Origin: Linnemannia elongata
Taxonomy: Eukaryota > Mortierellomycota > Mortierellomycetes > Mortierellales > Mortierellaceae
Length of the DNA: 64,000 nt
Reading direction: 5' to 3'
Assembly: GCA_036320915.1 (NCBI GenBank)
Contig: JAXBDG010000007.1
Coordinates: 124,001-188,000 of the forward strand
Within the stretch, counting starts at the first letter, position 1. Each line of letters begins with the position of its first letter. The translations under genes and the position numbers were made by a program. This document shows positions 46,671 to 58,000 of this stretch, piece by piece. A model generated the notes under the pieces. It saw nothing but the letters and a program-made list of their open reading frames with translations. It ran no database searches and was not told the DNA's origin.

Positions 46671-46865
46671 ACGAGAGAGGAGTCAGATGCCGCCCTTTGT
46701 CCATTATTTTTGACTTTTTTCATTTTCCTGACCCATCAACTCCTCACTCTTCCCTTCTCTTCATCAACTCTGCCATCTCGCCTTTGCCGAACCCGAGCGA
46801 CTTCTCTTCCAAAACTCGCGCTTCTTTTCTACCAGCAACGACAAACAGACACCACGACATTCACA

Positions 46866-49163
46866 ATGAGCGACGATGCCATGCAAGGAACTTTGACCTA
46901 CGACCAGGACATTCAAGACTTGCCCGAGGACGACAATGATACCGGCAACAACAGCAATGACCAACCAGCACCAGCAGGACCGCTCGTCACCTTGCTCTCG
47001 CTCAACACCCACGCCGCAAGTATCCCACTTACCAGAAACAAGACCATTCTCGGTCGTGTTGCAGGTAACTCCCACTTCCTCCTATTTCTTTTTAACTTGT
47101 CTATACAGATACTTCACATACAACAAACGTTTCTCTCACCACCAATGACTTACCTTCTCTTTTATTGGAAAAAATAGCAAAATGCACAGAGGGCGCGGTA
47201 TTAGATAACCCTAGGATCTCAGGAACTCACTGCGAGGTCTCATCTCGGTCGATGACGGACGCAGACGCTGCTATCTGGATCAAGGACACTTCGAGTAACG
47301 GTGTCTGGGTGAACGAAAAGAAGATCTCCAAGAACGAGACTGTCAAGATCTTTGATAGGGATATTGTCAGCTTTGCCGCTGGACCCGTCGATGCCAAATG
47401 TAAGATAGTATTGAAGAAAGAAAGCTGTCCTTCGTTTCTCTCCCTCTCTCGCTCATTCTCTCTCTGGGAACAACTCACTAACGCAAGGCTGTTTCGCGCT
47501 TGTGTATAATATAGCTGATGCCCCGGCGTTCATGCTGATGGACAAGCGGGTAAAATCAGCATCACACAAGGGCACACAACAACAACAACTGCAGCAAACA
47601 CTCCCGAAGCGCGCCAACGACGACCTTGAGGATGAATCGACAGCTGCAGACACAGAGCCGGAGCAAAAGAAACAAAAGACGGATGATACTGTATCGGCAA
47701 AAGACAAGGAGCAGGAGGACAATGCGTTTGAACAAGAGTTCGAATGTGGCGTCTGCCACGAGATTATGCACAAGCCAATGATCTTACAGCCTTGTCTTCA
47801 TTCCTTCTGCAGAGGCTGCTGCAAATCCTGGCTGAAACAGTACGTTTGGCTACGTTTTGTGTGACTGATTTACACATTGTATTGAGTTAATCTTGATGGT
47901 CCGATCCTGACCGCTCACTTTATTTTCTGGATCATTGTATTATAGGTCTAAGGTGTGTCCGTCGTGTCGTCAGGAGGTGACCAGGACGAAGCGGGACTTC
48001 AAACTCAACAACCTGATTGCACTCTTCCTCAAGACCCGGCCGCACATGGCGCGCGATGATTTGGATGAGGAGGAAGGCGGCAACGACAGCGACAAGTCAG
48101 ACTTGATTGGCGGTGAGAGACCAAGACGGCGTAATCGACACTATGATTACGATGACGAAGATGACGAGGACGAGTACGATGAGGATGAAGCCGATGATGA
48201 GGACGCTGTAGACCACAACTTGCAACCGCTCCCAGTCGGCTTTCAGGGTCTACCAGTTTCTTGCCCTTGCTGCCTTCCCAATAACAACATTGGATTTACT
48301 TGCCCAGACGGCGTTCGGTTGGAGCCTCTCCCTGCGAATGCCACTTTTGGAGATTATTACGCTCGTCTTCAACCTCAACCTGGTCACTTACAATGCCCGA
48401 ACTGCCGAAAGCACCTTCCTGTGATCCCTGAAGCACAAATCGATATAGCCGATCGGTTTAGATGTAGGTTTAAGGCTGAGAGCGTTTCTCTGTCCCCCTG
48501 GTCGAATGGGTGGTGGCATTATTGTGCTAATTATTTTGCAACTTTTTTTCTTACTCGTGGTATTGTTCTTTAGGCAAGATGTGTCATGTGGCAAGTTGTG
48601 GATGCACGGCGCCGAGCGTTGACGAACGAGCTGCTCGGGTGGGATTTTACGAGAGCTTTTTGAATCCGTTCGAGATGCAGGTAGTACACGAGTACATGAC
48701 GACAAACAATGTTACCGTACAGGCATTGTGGCAGGAGATAAAAGCTGGAATGGATAACGGGACCTTTTACTACCTTGGAACCGACGACGTCCCCAACCCA
48801 CCCCCGGCTGCTGTCGCTGCCGCAGCGCCTGCACCAGCAGCAGCTAATGATGCCGCTGATGCAACCGATGACAATGCAGCAGATCCAGCAGCACTTGCCC
48901 CGGCACCTGCACAAGATACACCAGCAATGCGAGCACAAGGCGTCAAGACCTCCGACAGGCTGTGCTACACATGCGCTCGAGACTTTTTCGGCAACGGGCC
49001 CATCTACCAGTGGCGCAAGGCCCTGAACGACGCAGTACTACCTGCTCGTGCTGTTGGTCGGAGCGACTGCTGGTATGGCCGTCATTGCCGCACACAGCAT
49101 AACCTTCGTAATCAGGGACATGCTGCTCGGTTGAACCACATCTGTGAGAAGACGCATCGTTGA
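46866..49163 (+). CDS. CHFR: CHFR-type FHA-RING ubiquitin ligase with a PBZ finger
   Basis: Five exons, 46866-47064, 47178-47399, 47515-47839, 47946-48463 and 48574-49163, giving 617 residues. The FHA domain (about 55-140) has ILGRV, NPRISGTHCEV and DTSSNGVWVN, the phospho-Thr pocket pattern. The RING (C218-GV-C221 to about 262) reads CHEIMHKP, CLHSFCRGCC and VCPSCRQEV. An acidic Asp/Glu tract follows, then a Cys-rich region (SCPCCLPNN, QCPNCRKH, CGCTAPSVDERAAR, LCYTCARDFFG) found only in CHFR. The C-terminus DCWYGRHCRTQ...GHAARLNHICEKT is the CHFR PBZ finger (C587, C593, H604, H610), with three extra residues in its middle compared with the human form. Animal CHFR is a mitotic-stress checkpoint E3 recruited by poly(ADP-ribose). 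AATAAA at 49200. Confidence 0.95.
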
Positions 49164-49376
49164 TCGGTATTTCTGGAGAGAGGGAGGTGGATAACGAATA
49201 ATAAAATACAGAGTGATTCGCATTTTGAATTGAGCATCTCTTATGGATGCCAGGACTGTGTGAATAAGAAAATCTCGATTGGGCGAAGCACGATATGTCA
49301 GGAAAACGAAAAAAATCCTTGTTACAAGACATAGATTATGCAAAAATTTTGGGTTTATTTTATTTCCTCAAGCCTA

Positions 49377-52300
49377 TCATGACTTTTTGGCACGCCACGA
49401 GTCCCATGCCTGATCCAGTTCCCGAATCTCGTCTGGACAAGGGGACCCATACAAGAGATCGACATCAGCCTTGCCCATCAGACTGCACGAGATGCAATTG
49501 AGGACCCATGTCAGCGAGACAGCCTGGAAGTCACGGAGCCAGCCATGTTTCTTCAGATCTGCCGGAGATAGTGCTGTTGTCGGTGATGCCGCAGGACCTT
49601 CATTGGAGATGGAAGAGGGAGAGGTGGTAGCAGGGTTGGTGAAGTGTCCGGAAGGTATCTTGTTCGGGTCACAAACGATAATCGGGACGGACTTATCGAT
49701 AGGCACCTGCCACGGTTTGGTATCCTCAGTTAGGTACAAGAACGACCGATTCGGCGAGAAAAAGATATCCTCTTCCACACCTGAACTGCTGGTACTAGTG
49801 CTGTTAGGTCCAGATGTTTCGCCAGCAGGAGTTCTAGACCTGGCGCGAGTGGAAGAAGAGGACGAAGACGATTTGGGAGGTCGTTTCATCAAGACGCTCG
49901 CGCCTCCGCATTGGACCAGTCGAAGTAGTTCCTGTTTCTTGATGGACTTTTGGGCGGCTGCTCCGAATTCGCCGTAGAAGAACATTCGACAGGAGTCAAA
50001 AAGTTTCAATGACTACCAACAGAGTACCAAGGCAAGATTTAGATGACGTTAGGCTTGATAATTCTTTTTACCCATGCATGTCAATAAAGCGCAAAGCTTA
50101 AGGACACAGTGAAAAGGGTTGACTTACATGCTGTTGCCGAAGTTCACGACGGCGTTGTGTTCCAGGCGCCGGACCAAACTGGGCATCTCCTTGAATCAAA
50201 TACCGCTCATCCGGCAGGGGCAACCATGCCCTTGCCTTGATACTGTCCAGAAACCACTCATGCCGAACAACCCACCCATTGGAAAGCATTCCAACTAGAT
50301 ACTTGAGCACTCTCGGACAAAGAGCTACACCGAGCCGCTTCCAGACCAAGGGGTCGACACTGGTAATAATATGAGTCGCGGATTCGTTGAAAACCTGATC
50401 CGGCATATGTTCCAGGAAGAGACCTGCTTCAATCACACGGGTGATATTGTCATCAAAGTTGTCCTTTTGCTCCTTGTTCAGTCCAGTAAAGACACACGAT
50501 ATGGCGGTAGTTGGTTCTGAGTTGATGCTGCTGGGCAATCCTGGTGAGGACGTTGATATTTCAGAAGCCGAGGGGCCAGAGGCGGTTGAGTGAGGTGACT
50601 GTGACAGTGGTGGTTTTCGTCGACTGGGTGCTCGATTTGCCGAGAGGAATGGCAGATCCCGCCGGGGCAACGTAAACATCTCAGAGTCTAATGTTGGTTG
50701 TGAGGAAGCGATGACTTGTCCATACTCATAATTGTCACCGCCAAGATCCTCAGCTTCATCCGCGGTTGCCGTTGCCGATTCTCCGCTGCCTACGGAATCG
50801 GACTGATTTTGTCCGCACGCAGGGCATTCATAAATCCGAACATTCTTTCCAATAGACATCACTTTCGGGCAAGAGGTGCAGGCCCAGAGTCTCTTGCCAT
50901 CAATTCCTGACGTCGCATTTCCCAGCTCGACACTCTCCTTCCGCCGCCTACTCGTCGGCGGATTCCTAATATCCTGCTGAGTCTCGCGCATAACGGTAAT
51001 ATCGTCTGAAGAATAGAGTCCGCGTTTTAGGTCTGGTCGGGAAGGCTTCTTGTTCCTGCTTGTTGCGCCGTTGGAAGGTGTCCCTGACCGTCCAATGTAC
51101 TCATTCGCCTGCATCCGCCGCTTCCTAGAGGTTCCATGGGTTATCTGTTGATCCTGTACTTGATCAGTGTCGGTGACGGACTCCGATTCAAGATCCAACT
51201 GCAATTTCCGGAACGATGGTGTAGGCATCCGAGGAGTGTGGAAATTGCTCGTCTAAATAAGCATAAGACCGATCAAGCGCGCAACGATGTCAATTTTGAG
51301 GTCAGATACACTGAATCCGATACAAAATCGCAAGCTTGATAGCCAGCTGGTTACTTACAACTCCATTGGACGACTCTTGGTAATCACCGTAAGAAGGAGT
51401 ACTATCTCGCGGCGTCTCGGACTCTTGGTGCAGGAGCGGCGTTGGGGTGTTTGCTTTCCGAATACTGAGTAACCGCTGGAGCTGAGAAAAAGTAGGTGGT
51501 TGCTGTGGTTGTTGTGCTAGATGGTGGTTGTCGCCACCCAGAATCTCGGTTTGCTGAGATGTCAACACCTCAGTGACAACATCCTCTGAGGAGACCTCTT
51601 GACCTTGTCCGTTCACGTCTGAGGGTGGTACTGTCTGTTCATTTTCCTGTTCCTGTTTTAACTCAACCATCTCTTGGATCTCTCTCTCCCTCCTGTGCAT
51701 AGTCATTGCTGCATCGACGGATGGGAAGGTTTGTGCCTCGACATTTGATAAGCTGCTGAAGTGGTCTGAGATTGGAAGAGTAGGACCACAATCGTAAGAC
51801 CAGATAGGTGATCCAATGAACGTTCCCTGCTCTAGATCTCGCCTTCTATCCTGTGATGACCTCTCCTGAGTACCTTGTATCTCGTTGGAGTCTAAAAGGC
51901 GCGTAAAGTAAAGGTAAGTTTAGGGACATGCTTGAACTTTCGAGCACGAAGGAAAACCCGGATGAAATAGTATGCATTAGGGTAATACTTTGAGCCAGAC
52001 GGATATTACGCAGTTTGGTGACACACGCCACCAATATGTCATAGGACGGGTTCTTGACCAGATTGCCAACCCTTGCTGGTATGTTGCAGGTGGGGCAGAC
52101 ACAGTCTGTTCCTAAAACTGGGTAAATGCACTTTCTGATCAGAAGAGACAAAAGAAATGTAAAAGTTATTAGGACCGACTGTTACAAATGGTGGCAAAGA
52201 GGGGGAAGTGAAATTGGGTGGCAAGATCTGTCCGCTGGGTGGCAAACGAGAAAGAAAGACGTACTGGCAAAAGTGGTGTCCACATTCCTTGACAGTGTAG

Positions 52301-52528
52301 GTTGAATGCAGTTCGTCAGAGCTATGTACGTCGAATAGGAGAAGGGTGAATGTTTTCGTGTAAGCTAATGGAATCGTTGTGGTTGTAGTTCGGAATGTGG
52401 TAGGTGCGAATTTGTTGTTGTTGGATGTCAATAAGGAACGTAAGAGAGTGAAAGTGTATTGAATGGTACCAGAGAGGGCAGCGAAGTAGCCTTTCCATGC
52501 GCTCGAGCGCATCGTCAAAAGGTGCCAT
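49377..52528 (-). CDS. BARD1: BARD1/BRCA1-like RING, zinc ribbon and tandem BRCT protein
   Basis: Six exons on the minus strand, 52470-52528, 52265-52321, 51989-52134, 51359-51891, 50128-51252 and 49377-50012, giving 851 residues. The RING starts at C17-PL-C20, continues ECGHHFCQKC and CVCPTC, and runs into NIPARVGNLVKNPSYDILVA and KLRNI, closely matching the BARD1 post-RING helix pattern (C-x-TPAW...KLRNL). A zinc ribbon C390-x2-C393...C408-x2-C411 replaces the ankyrin repeats of animal BARD1. BRCT1 (about 516-620) includes LKYLVGMLSNGWVVRHEWF. BRCT2 begins KLFDSCRMFFYGEF and QLVQ-like RLVQCGGASVL; a Ser-rich loop splits it. In animals the BRCA1-BARD1 pair ubiquitinates H2A and drives homologous recombination. 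It ends 213 bp from convergent CHFR. Confidence 0.87.
52190..52246. promoter_or_regulatory. PACE-like sites in intron 2 of the BARD1-like gene
   Basis: GGTGGCAAA at 52190-52198 and 52238-52246 (exact), with an 8-of-9 match GGTGGCAAG at 52217-52225 between them. All lie in the 130-bp intron at 52135-52264. Confidence 0.45.
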
Positions 52529-52627
52529 GGATTGTGGTAAAGGGAATGAATGAGACTGAAAGAGAGGAGGGGCGAAAGAGAATAAGGGTGTGAACAGAGG
52601 TGAGAAGAGAAGGAACGATATTTTTTT

Positions 52628-52636
52628 TTTGCCACC
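52628..52636. promoter_or_regulatory. PACE-like site in the BARD1-like promoter
   Basis: Reads GGTGGCAAA on the minus (coding) strand, about 100 bp upstream of the ATG at 52528. It lies in the 132-bp gap behind the PIG-U stop. Confidence 0.55.
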
Positions 52637-52660
52637 AATTTTTATTTTTCATACAAAAGT

Positions 52661-54642
52661 CTATTTTTGCACAACCTCGCGGTCCCAACCAAGGGCGGCA
52701 TCCTGGCCGGTCGTCTCGGGTGGCGAATGGGCCTCAAAGTCGCGGCGGAGGATGGCAAACGTCGAGTCAATCATCAAGATGATCTCGCCAATACCGTATA
52801 CAAGTCCGATCGCGTAAAAAAAGTTGGCGTTTCCGCTTCCAACATACACCCACAGGTACCAGAAGATGGGCGCCAGCAGGGTCGAGTACATAAACAGATT
52901 CGTCACCAGGAACGAGTACCGCATGTCTATCATTCAGAAAATGCATTCGCGTTAGTCTCTTCATTTTGGTTGTAGTTTGGCCCATGCAGCTAGAGAAGTT
53001 GATCGGTGGTCTTACACTTGAAGATCTCAGAGCTCAGAGGCAGCAGACCAAGGTAAAGGGACGCGTCGCCGATTGATGGGTATCCCTTGAAAGTGCCCAT
53101 GATCGCGCACAACAAGAAAGAGACGAACAATGGGTATTTTCTATGGTGACAAAAAGGGCAAAGGTCAGTACGTGACATCTGCGGACATTGCAGAGTGAAC
53201 ATCCAGACTGCAAACCAATTAGTTACCTCAACTTGATAGAAACGGGCACGGCAAAGATAAAGACGTGGAGCTGGAAAACGACCAAGAAGAAGGGGCGAAA
53301 CTGGTCGAACATTTCGATGAAAAAGTACCAGCAGAGACCCAGGTTGGGTGTTAGATCGCTCACAGTCAAGCTAAACATAGAAGCGTCCATGTGCGGTTAA
53401 TAAGCACTGTTGCGCTTTGGTGTGAAATATTGGCAATGTTGCCCGCCAGTCGCGTTGAAGTCCTTACATAGTGCCGTAAACGCTTCCGAAAAAGTCCCAA
53501 GAGTTGACCAAAACGAACGAAAGGGCAAAAAGAGCGACCAGCGATCCTGCGAACAATCCCGTGCATTGAATGGCGACCTTCTATTATGGTGAAACAGAAA
53601 GCACCCCAGTAAGTCATCCAGTCGATACCCTTCCATTTGGTGCAGCTCCTTCCATGCATTAGATAGCCAGCGGATAGCTACCTTGGTGAGATCGTTGTCG
53701 TTAATCTTTCGTGTTAGCATAAGGACGACGGGAATGATGAGCATGGAGGGGTATAGTGACAGGTAGGTCGCCACTGCAACACTAAACATCGCCAAGCTCC
53801 TGTTGCCTAAATTACGAAACAAATGCCAATAGACGGTTAGCGAGCTCATCGCTTTACGCACTGTATGCGGAGATACGACCACTGCGGCCCATTACCTTTC
53901 ATGCCCATCCAGATTGCGGCTACGACGGCGGTGTTCGAGTACAGTATCGTGCTCCTGCCGATACAGCTGGCTAGGGTATAGGGGTTGAACAAGTAGAGAG
54001 TCGCGACCGAGAGACCGCCCATTCCTGGCTCCTCCTCCTTGCCACCATATTGTGTGATCTTTTTCTCCTTTGCATAGTCCATATCCTTGATGACTGTGAT
54101 CCGGAGCAGCATGTATCCAATGGCGAGATCGGTGAGAATGTAAAGAAGGTTGACGAGGAGCGGACTCGAAATAATTGGGTAGAACAGTCCAAGAAGAAGG
54201 GGTGCCTATTGTCAATGAAAGGCCAATGGTTAAGTCCATGCGATCTTACGGTTTCCTGAAGAGGATTGTTGCTGAAGAGGATGCTCTGTCGCCTCATGTT
54301 TTTACCTGATGCACAACTCCCCCGTCGTATGGCGGCACGCCATTTGTGAACAAGAAGACGCCCTCAGACACTATTGACCATGAAAGAATGAACGCCGTCG
54401 TCAGCTTCAGTTGTTACAGTTACTGACGCGTGTATCGCAGATCGTGATAGGCAGTTCCCTTGCTATCTCAATGGCCAAGTAGTATTTAACATACGTCTTT
54501 TGAAACTAGTGACAGGGGTCGATATCTCGACTCGCTCGCCGAGGAGACTGGCTAATGCTGGGAACTGGAAGAGTGCTAGACGGAGTGCGACAGCTGTGCC
54601 AAAGACCGCCGCCGCGTTGTTACTAGACGAGCCCTTTGCCAT
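52661..54642 (-). CDS. PIGU: GPI transamidase subunit PIG-U (Gab1/Cdc91)
   Basis: Eight exons on the minus strand, 54495-54642, 54306-54370, 53896-54205, 53682-53806, 53468-53580, 53227-53370, 53016-53140 and 52661-52926, giving 431 residues (human PIG-U 435). A multi-spanning ER membrane protein of the transamidase that attaches GPI anchors. Family hallmarks: RLLEG-like [47 protein letters not shown], and the [13 protein letters not shown] segment that fits the PIG-U lipid-recognition motif; [16 protein letters not shown] is also conserved. Exon 5 begins AAGGTC after an exon ending AAG, giving TKKVAIQ, and the exact boundary there could shift. Divergent from EDC4 (409 bp between starts), tandem with the BARD1-like gene. 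Confidence 0.94.
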
Positions 54643-55051
54643 CGTTTTGTGCTTTAGTCGGTGAGTCCTTGCTATTTCGAGGTTGGTGTTCTGCGCTGCT
54701 TCCTGACAGTTGTTTTATATGTTGATGAGTTGAATGAATGTTCCTGCAGCGAGCTTTGGCATGAAAGTTGATGGTTGCTGCTTCAACGTGGCGAGCCTAT
54801 AAATATATCTTCGAAAAGCGATGCAGTAATTGCGACTGCGATTAAATCCACGATGCTACAGCGCGTTTAAGCAGAGTTCCTGTGGCTCCAACGCAACCAA
54901 ACCTTCAACCGTGGGGTGCCCTTTTTCTCGCACTTCCTCCCAGTCCTTTTTCCTTGACCCTTCCACCTTTCCTTCTTTTCCTCCCCGTCTCCCCCTCCCT
55001 TCCCTCCACCCTCCCCTTCTCGATCAGCCTACGCGTGGATGCACCCCCCAG
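54643..55051. other. shared promoter of PIG-U and EDC4
   Basis: A 409-bp divergent promoter. It contains TATAAATATA at about 54799-54808, pointing to EDC4, followed by a pyrimidine-rich EDC4 leader. An in-frame upstream extension of EDC4 begins only at non-ATG codons, so the start at 55052 is preferred. Confidence 0.6.
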
Positions 55052-58000
55052 ATGGCCAGTGAAAACAGATCGCTCCTTGATATGCTCCACGGTGGCAGCC
55101 AGGCAGGCCAGCAACACCAGCCTCAAGGTCAGCCCTCCGCGCCACCTCAGCAGGGTCCTCCTGGTCTACAGCAGCAGCAGCAGCCTTTCCAGTTCCAGCA
55201 GCACCCTCAGCAAGGTCCCATGGGCGACATGTCTACTCCGCCTATGCCCCCACCTCCCTTCTATCAGAACATGGGTCCCCCTCCTCCTCCCATGGGTCAA
55301 ATGATGCCTGGTTTTGGCTTTAACCAGCAGGGACTCGATCACCAGCATCAGATGTTTATGCATCAAATGATGCAGCAACACGGTCAACCCCGCGGCGCGC
55401 CTATGGCCCAGTTCCAGTCGGGACCACCACCACCCCAGAGCCGTGCCCCACCCCAGGGTAATGCTCTTGCTTCGTTGCTGCAGAGCCTGAATCAGCCTGC
55501 CTCAGTGTCGCCTACCAATACGTCGACTTCGACGTTTTTGGGTCCCTCGCAGCCTCAACCTCAGCAACAACAACAGCAGCAGCCTCATTCTCAGACGCAC
55601 TCTCAGGCACACACACCAACCTCTCAAGCGGATCTCCAAGCAAGCACAGAAAGCCTTAAGCTGGCCCTCTTTGGGCCCCCCAAGCCCGAGCAAACCAGTG
55701 CCCAGCAAAAGACCGAGGATTTGAAGATGGCCCTCTTTGGCTCTGCTCGTCCTGACCTGATCCAGGCCCAGTCCCAGTCAAGCCCTAAGAAGGAAGAAGT
55801 GTAAGTTTTTTTTATGTATTTTTTCCCACACATGCATTGCACGTTTACTTGTAGATGCACACACACGCCTCTTTGATTGATGTTCATGCTGACATTTTTT
55901 TTTCTCCTTCTTTCTTGTATATGTGCCTGCTATTGCCTTTTGCTTTTTGATCGGGCATTGATTTTGATATTATTGTCACGGATGATAGCAATCTTTTGGC
56001 GATGCTGCAAATGTCAGCGGGCTCTCCTTCGTCATCGCAGGGGCCATCTGCCGATATCAAGAGTCTCGACGGCGAATCCGACATCAAGCCTACCGACTTT
56101 AGACGTGAACCCGCCTCAAAGTCGCCCATCTCCAAGGAGTCCACTCCCCAGTCGAGCGCAAAGGCAAAGTTCACCTACGTCAACCCCTTCCACTCCTTCT
56201 CCAGCGCCTCCGCCGCTGCCGTCGCTTCTTCCACCCCTTCAGCATCAACACCCAACCCCAACACCACAACCACACCTCCCTCGCACTCAAGGACTGGAAC
56301 TCCCATCGCCGAGGCTTTCCCCTCTGGTCCCCCTTCGAAGCGGTCCTCGTTGAGCACACCGGCTCCTCGTCGCGATACCTTGGCCCATGTTGAACCAGAG
56401 ACCGCCAGCCGGCCTCATGATCGGGATCAGAAGCGCTATCAGTTGGATCAGCTCCTCCCTCCCCATTCCGCCTGGAACCACCGCGTTCAAAAGTTAGCCA
56501 AGGGCAGCTCAAGGTATGAATTGAAGATTGTCATAGTATACCTATCAATCAATATATGTTCGGTGTCGTGTATTTTGCTGAACGCTTTCGTAACTAATAA
56601 ATCCTGCAACGTAATTACTTTTCATTCAAAGCTTCCCGGACGGTGTTTACTTAAAACACCAAGGACAAGGGCCAACAACCTATGACACCGGACTGGATAA
56701 TTTGAACGCAATATTTTCGGAGGATCTTGAGACCATCCCCATCACACTCATCCCAACTGACGTTGACTACAACCACGGCAAAATGGTCGCTGTCAGTAAG
56801 GGTTACATCAGCTATGCCGCCAAGGGTATGTCCCATCCTTATGTAATTTTGCCCATTCGCTTTCAGTCTTCAACTGATGGTCAGTGCTTAAAGTTGATCA
56901 TCCCTTTTCTATTTGAACCATTGTAGGTGGCAAGATTCGTGTCATTCAGCAGTCTCATGGACACAGAACCCTTCTTCGGGGACACACAGATCAGGTCATT
57001 GACATGTGTTTCTCATCAGCCGATCAGGGAGCTTCAGCCTCGCAGCTTCTTGCTAGTGTTGGCAAGGACAGCCGGCTCATCATATGGGATCTGTCCGCCT
57101 CGCACCCCGACTCAACTGACATTGACCACTCAAAGTACTTGGAGCTCATTGGAGCACCTCAGTCGGATCAGCCACGCTACAGTCGTATTGCCTGGAGCCC
57201 TAGGAATGCTTCTCAGTTGGCATTGGTCAACAACGATGACCACTCAGTCTTTATCGTTGATATTCACAACCTCATCGGATCTCAGCTCAGCACCTCTCCT
57301 ACTGTGACCGAGGTCCAACTTCGAGCACACTCTCTTATTATCCAGGCTCATGATCAGGTACTGTCTACACTCACTACGACCGTTGGCGTCTTTCACAGGA
57401 ATTGCTTGAAATTAGAAACTAATCACCACTCTGTGCTGACGACCATACTTTTCAGGCTATCAATGACCTTTCATTCTCCCGGGACGGTACTGCCTTGGTG
57501 ACTGCAAGCGAGGACGGTACTGTCAAACTTTGGGATCTCCACGCTGCTGCTGGTCCAGCACTGTTGAACGAATTTGTGCCACACGGTGGTCTGGGCGTAA
57601 CGAACGCTATTTTCGTCGATCATCCAGATGCGACAGCTGCACGCTGCGTCGTCACAGCCTGCCGTCGTGGAACAGAGCTCAGTCTCTGGCATGTCTCTGG
57701 GTCTGGCCCTCTTGATCAATTTGTGTTCAAAGAGCCACCATCGTCGATCCGCCGTTCTTCTCTGGGCAAATCCGCCTCTCGTTCGCAGGACATGCGCATG
57801 TTCAACTTTATGGGATACGACCACGAAACCTCCAGTCTGGTATTGGCCAATAGTGCTCGTCTCTCGCTCTTTGGACTCAAGATTAAGGTTACACCAGCGT
57901 CTGAGGCCGATCGCCCTACCGGCGTGAGCCAGGCAGCATACATCAAGTCTGCCTTGACCTCCGATGCCACACCCTGTGCCGCCACCTTTGACTTTATGAT

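Noticed and set aside
14285..52636. Treating the PBZ ligase, CHFR and BARD1-like genes as a physical gene cluster
   Set aside because: They lie about 33-38 kb apart with unrelated genes between. Only shared motifs, not clustering, support a link.
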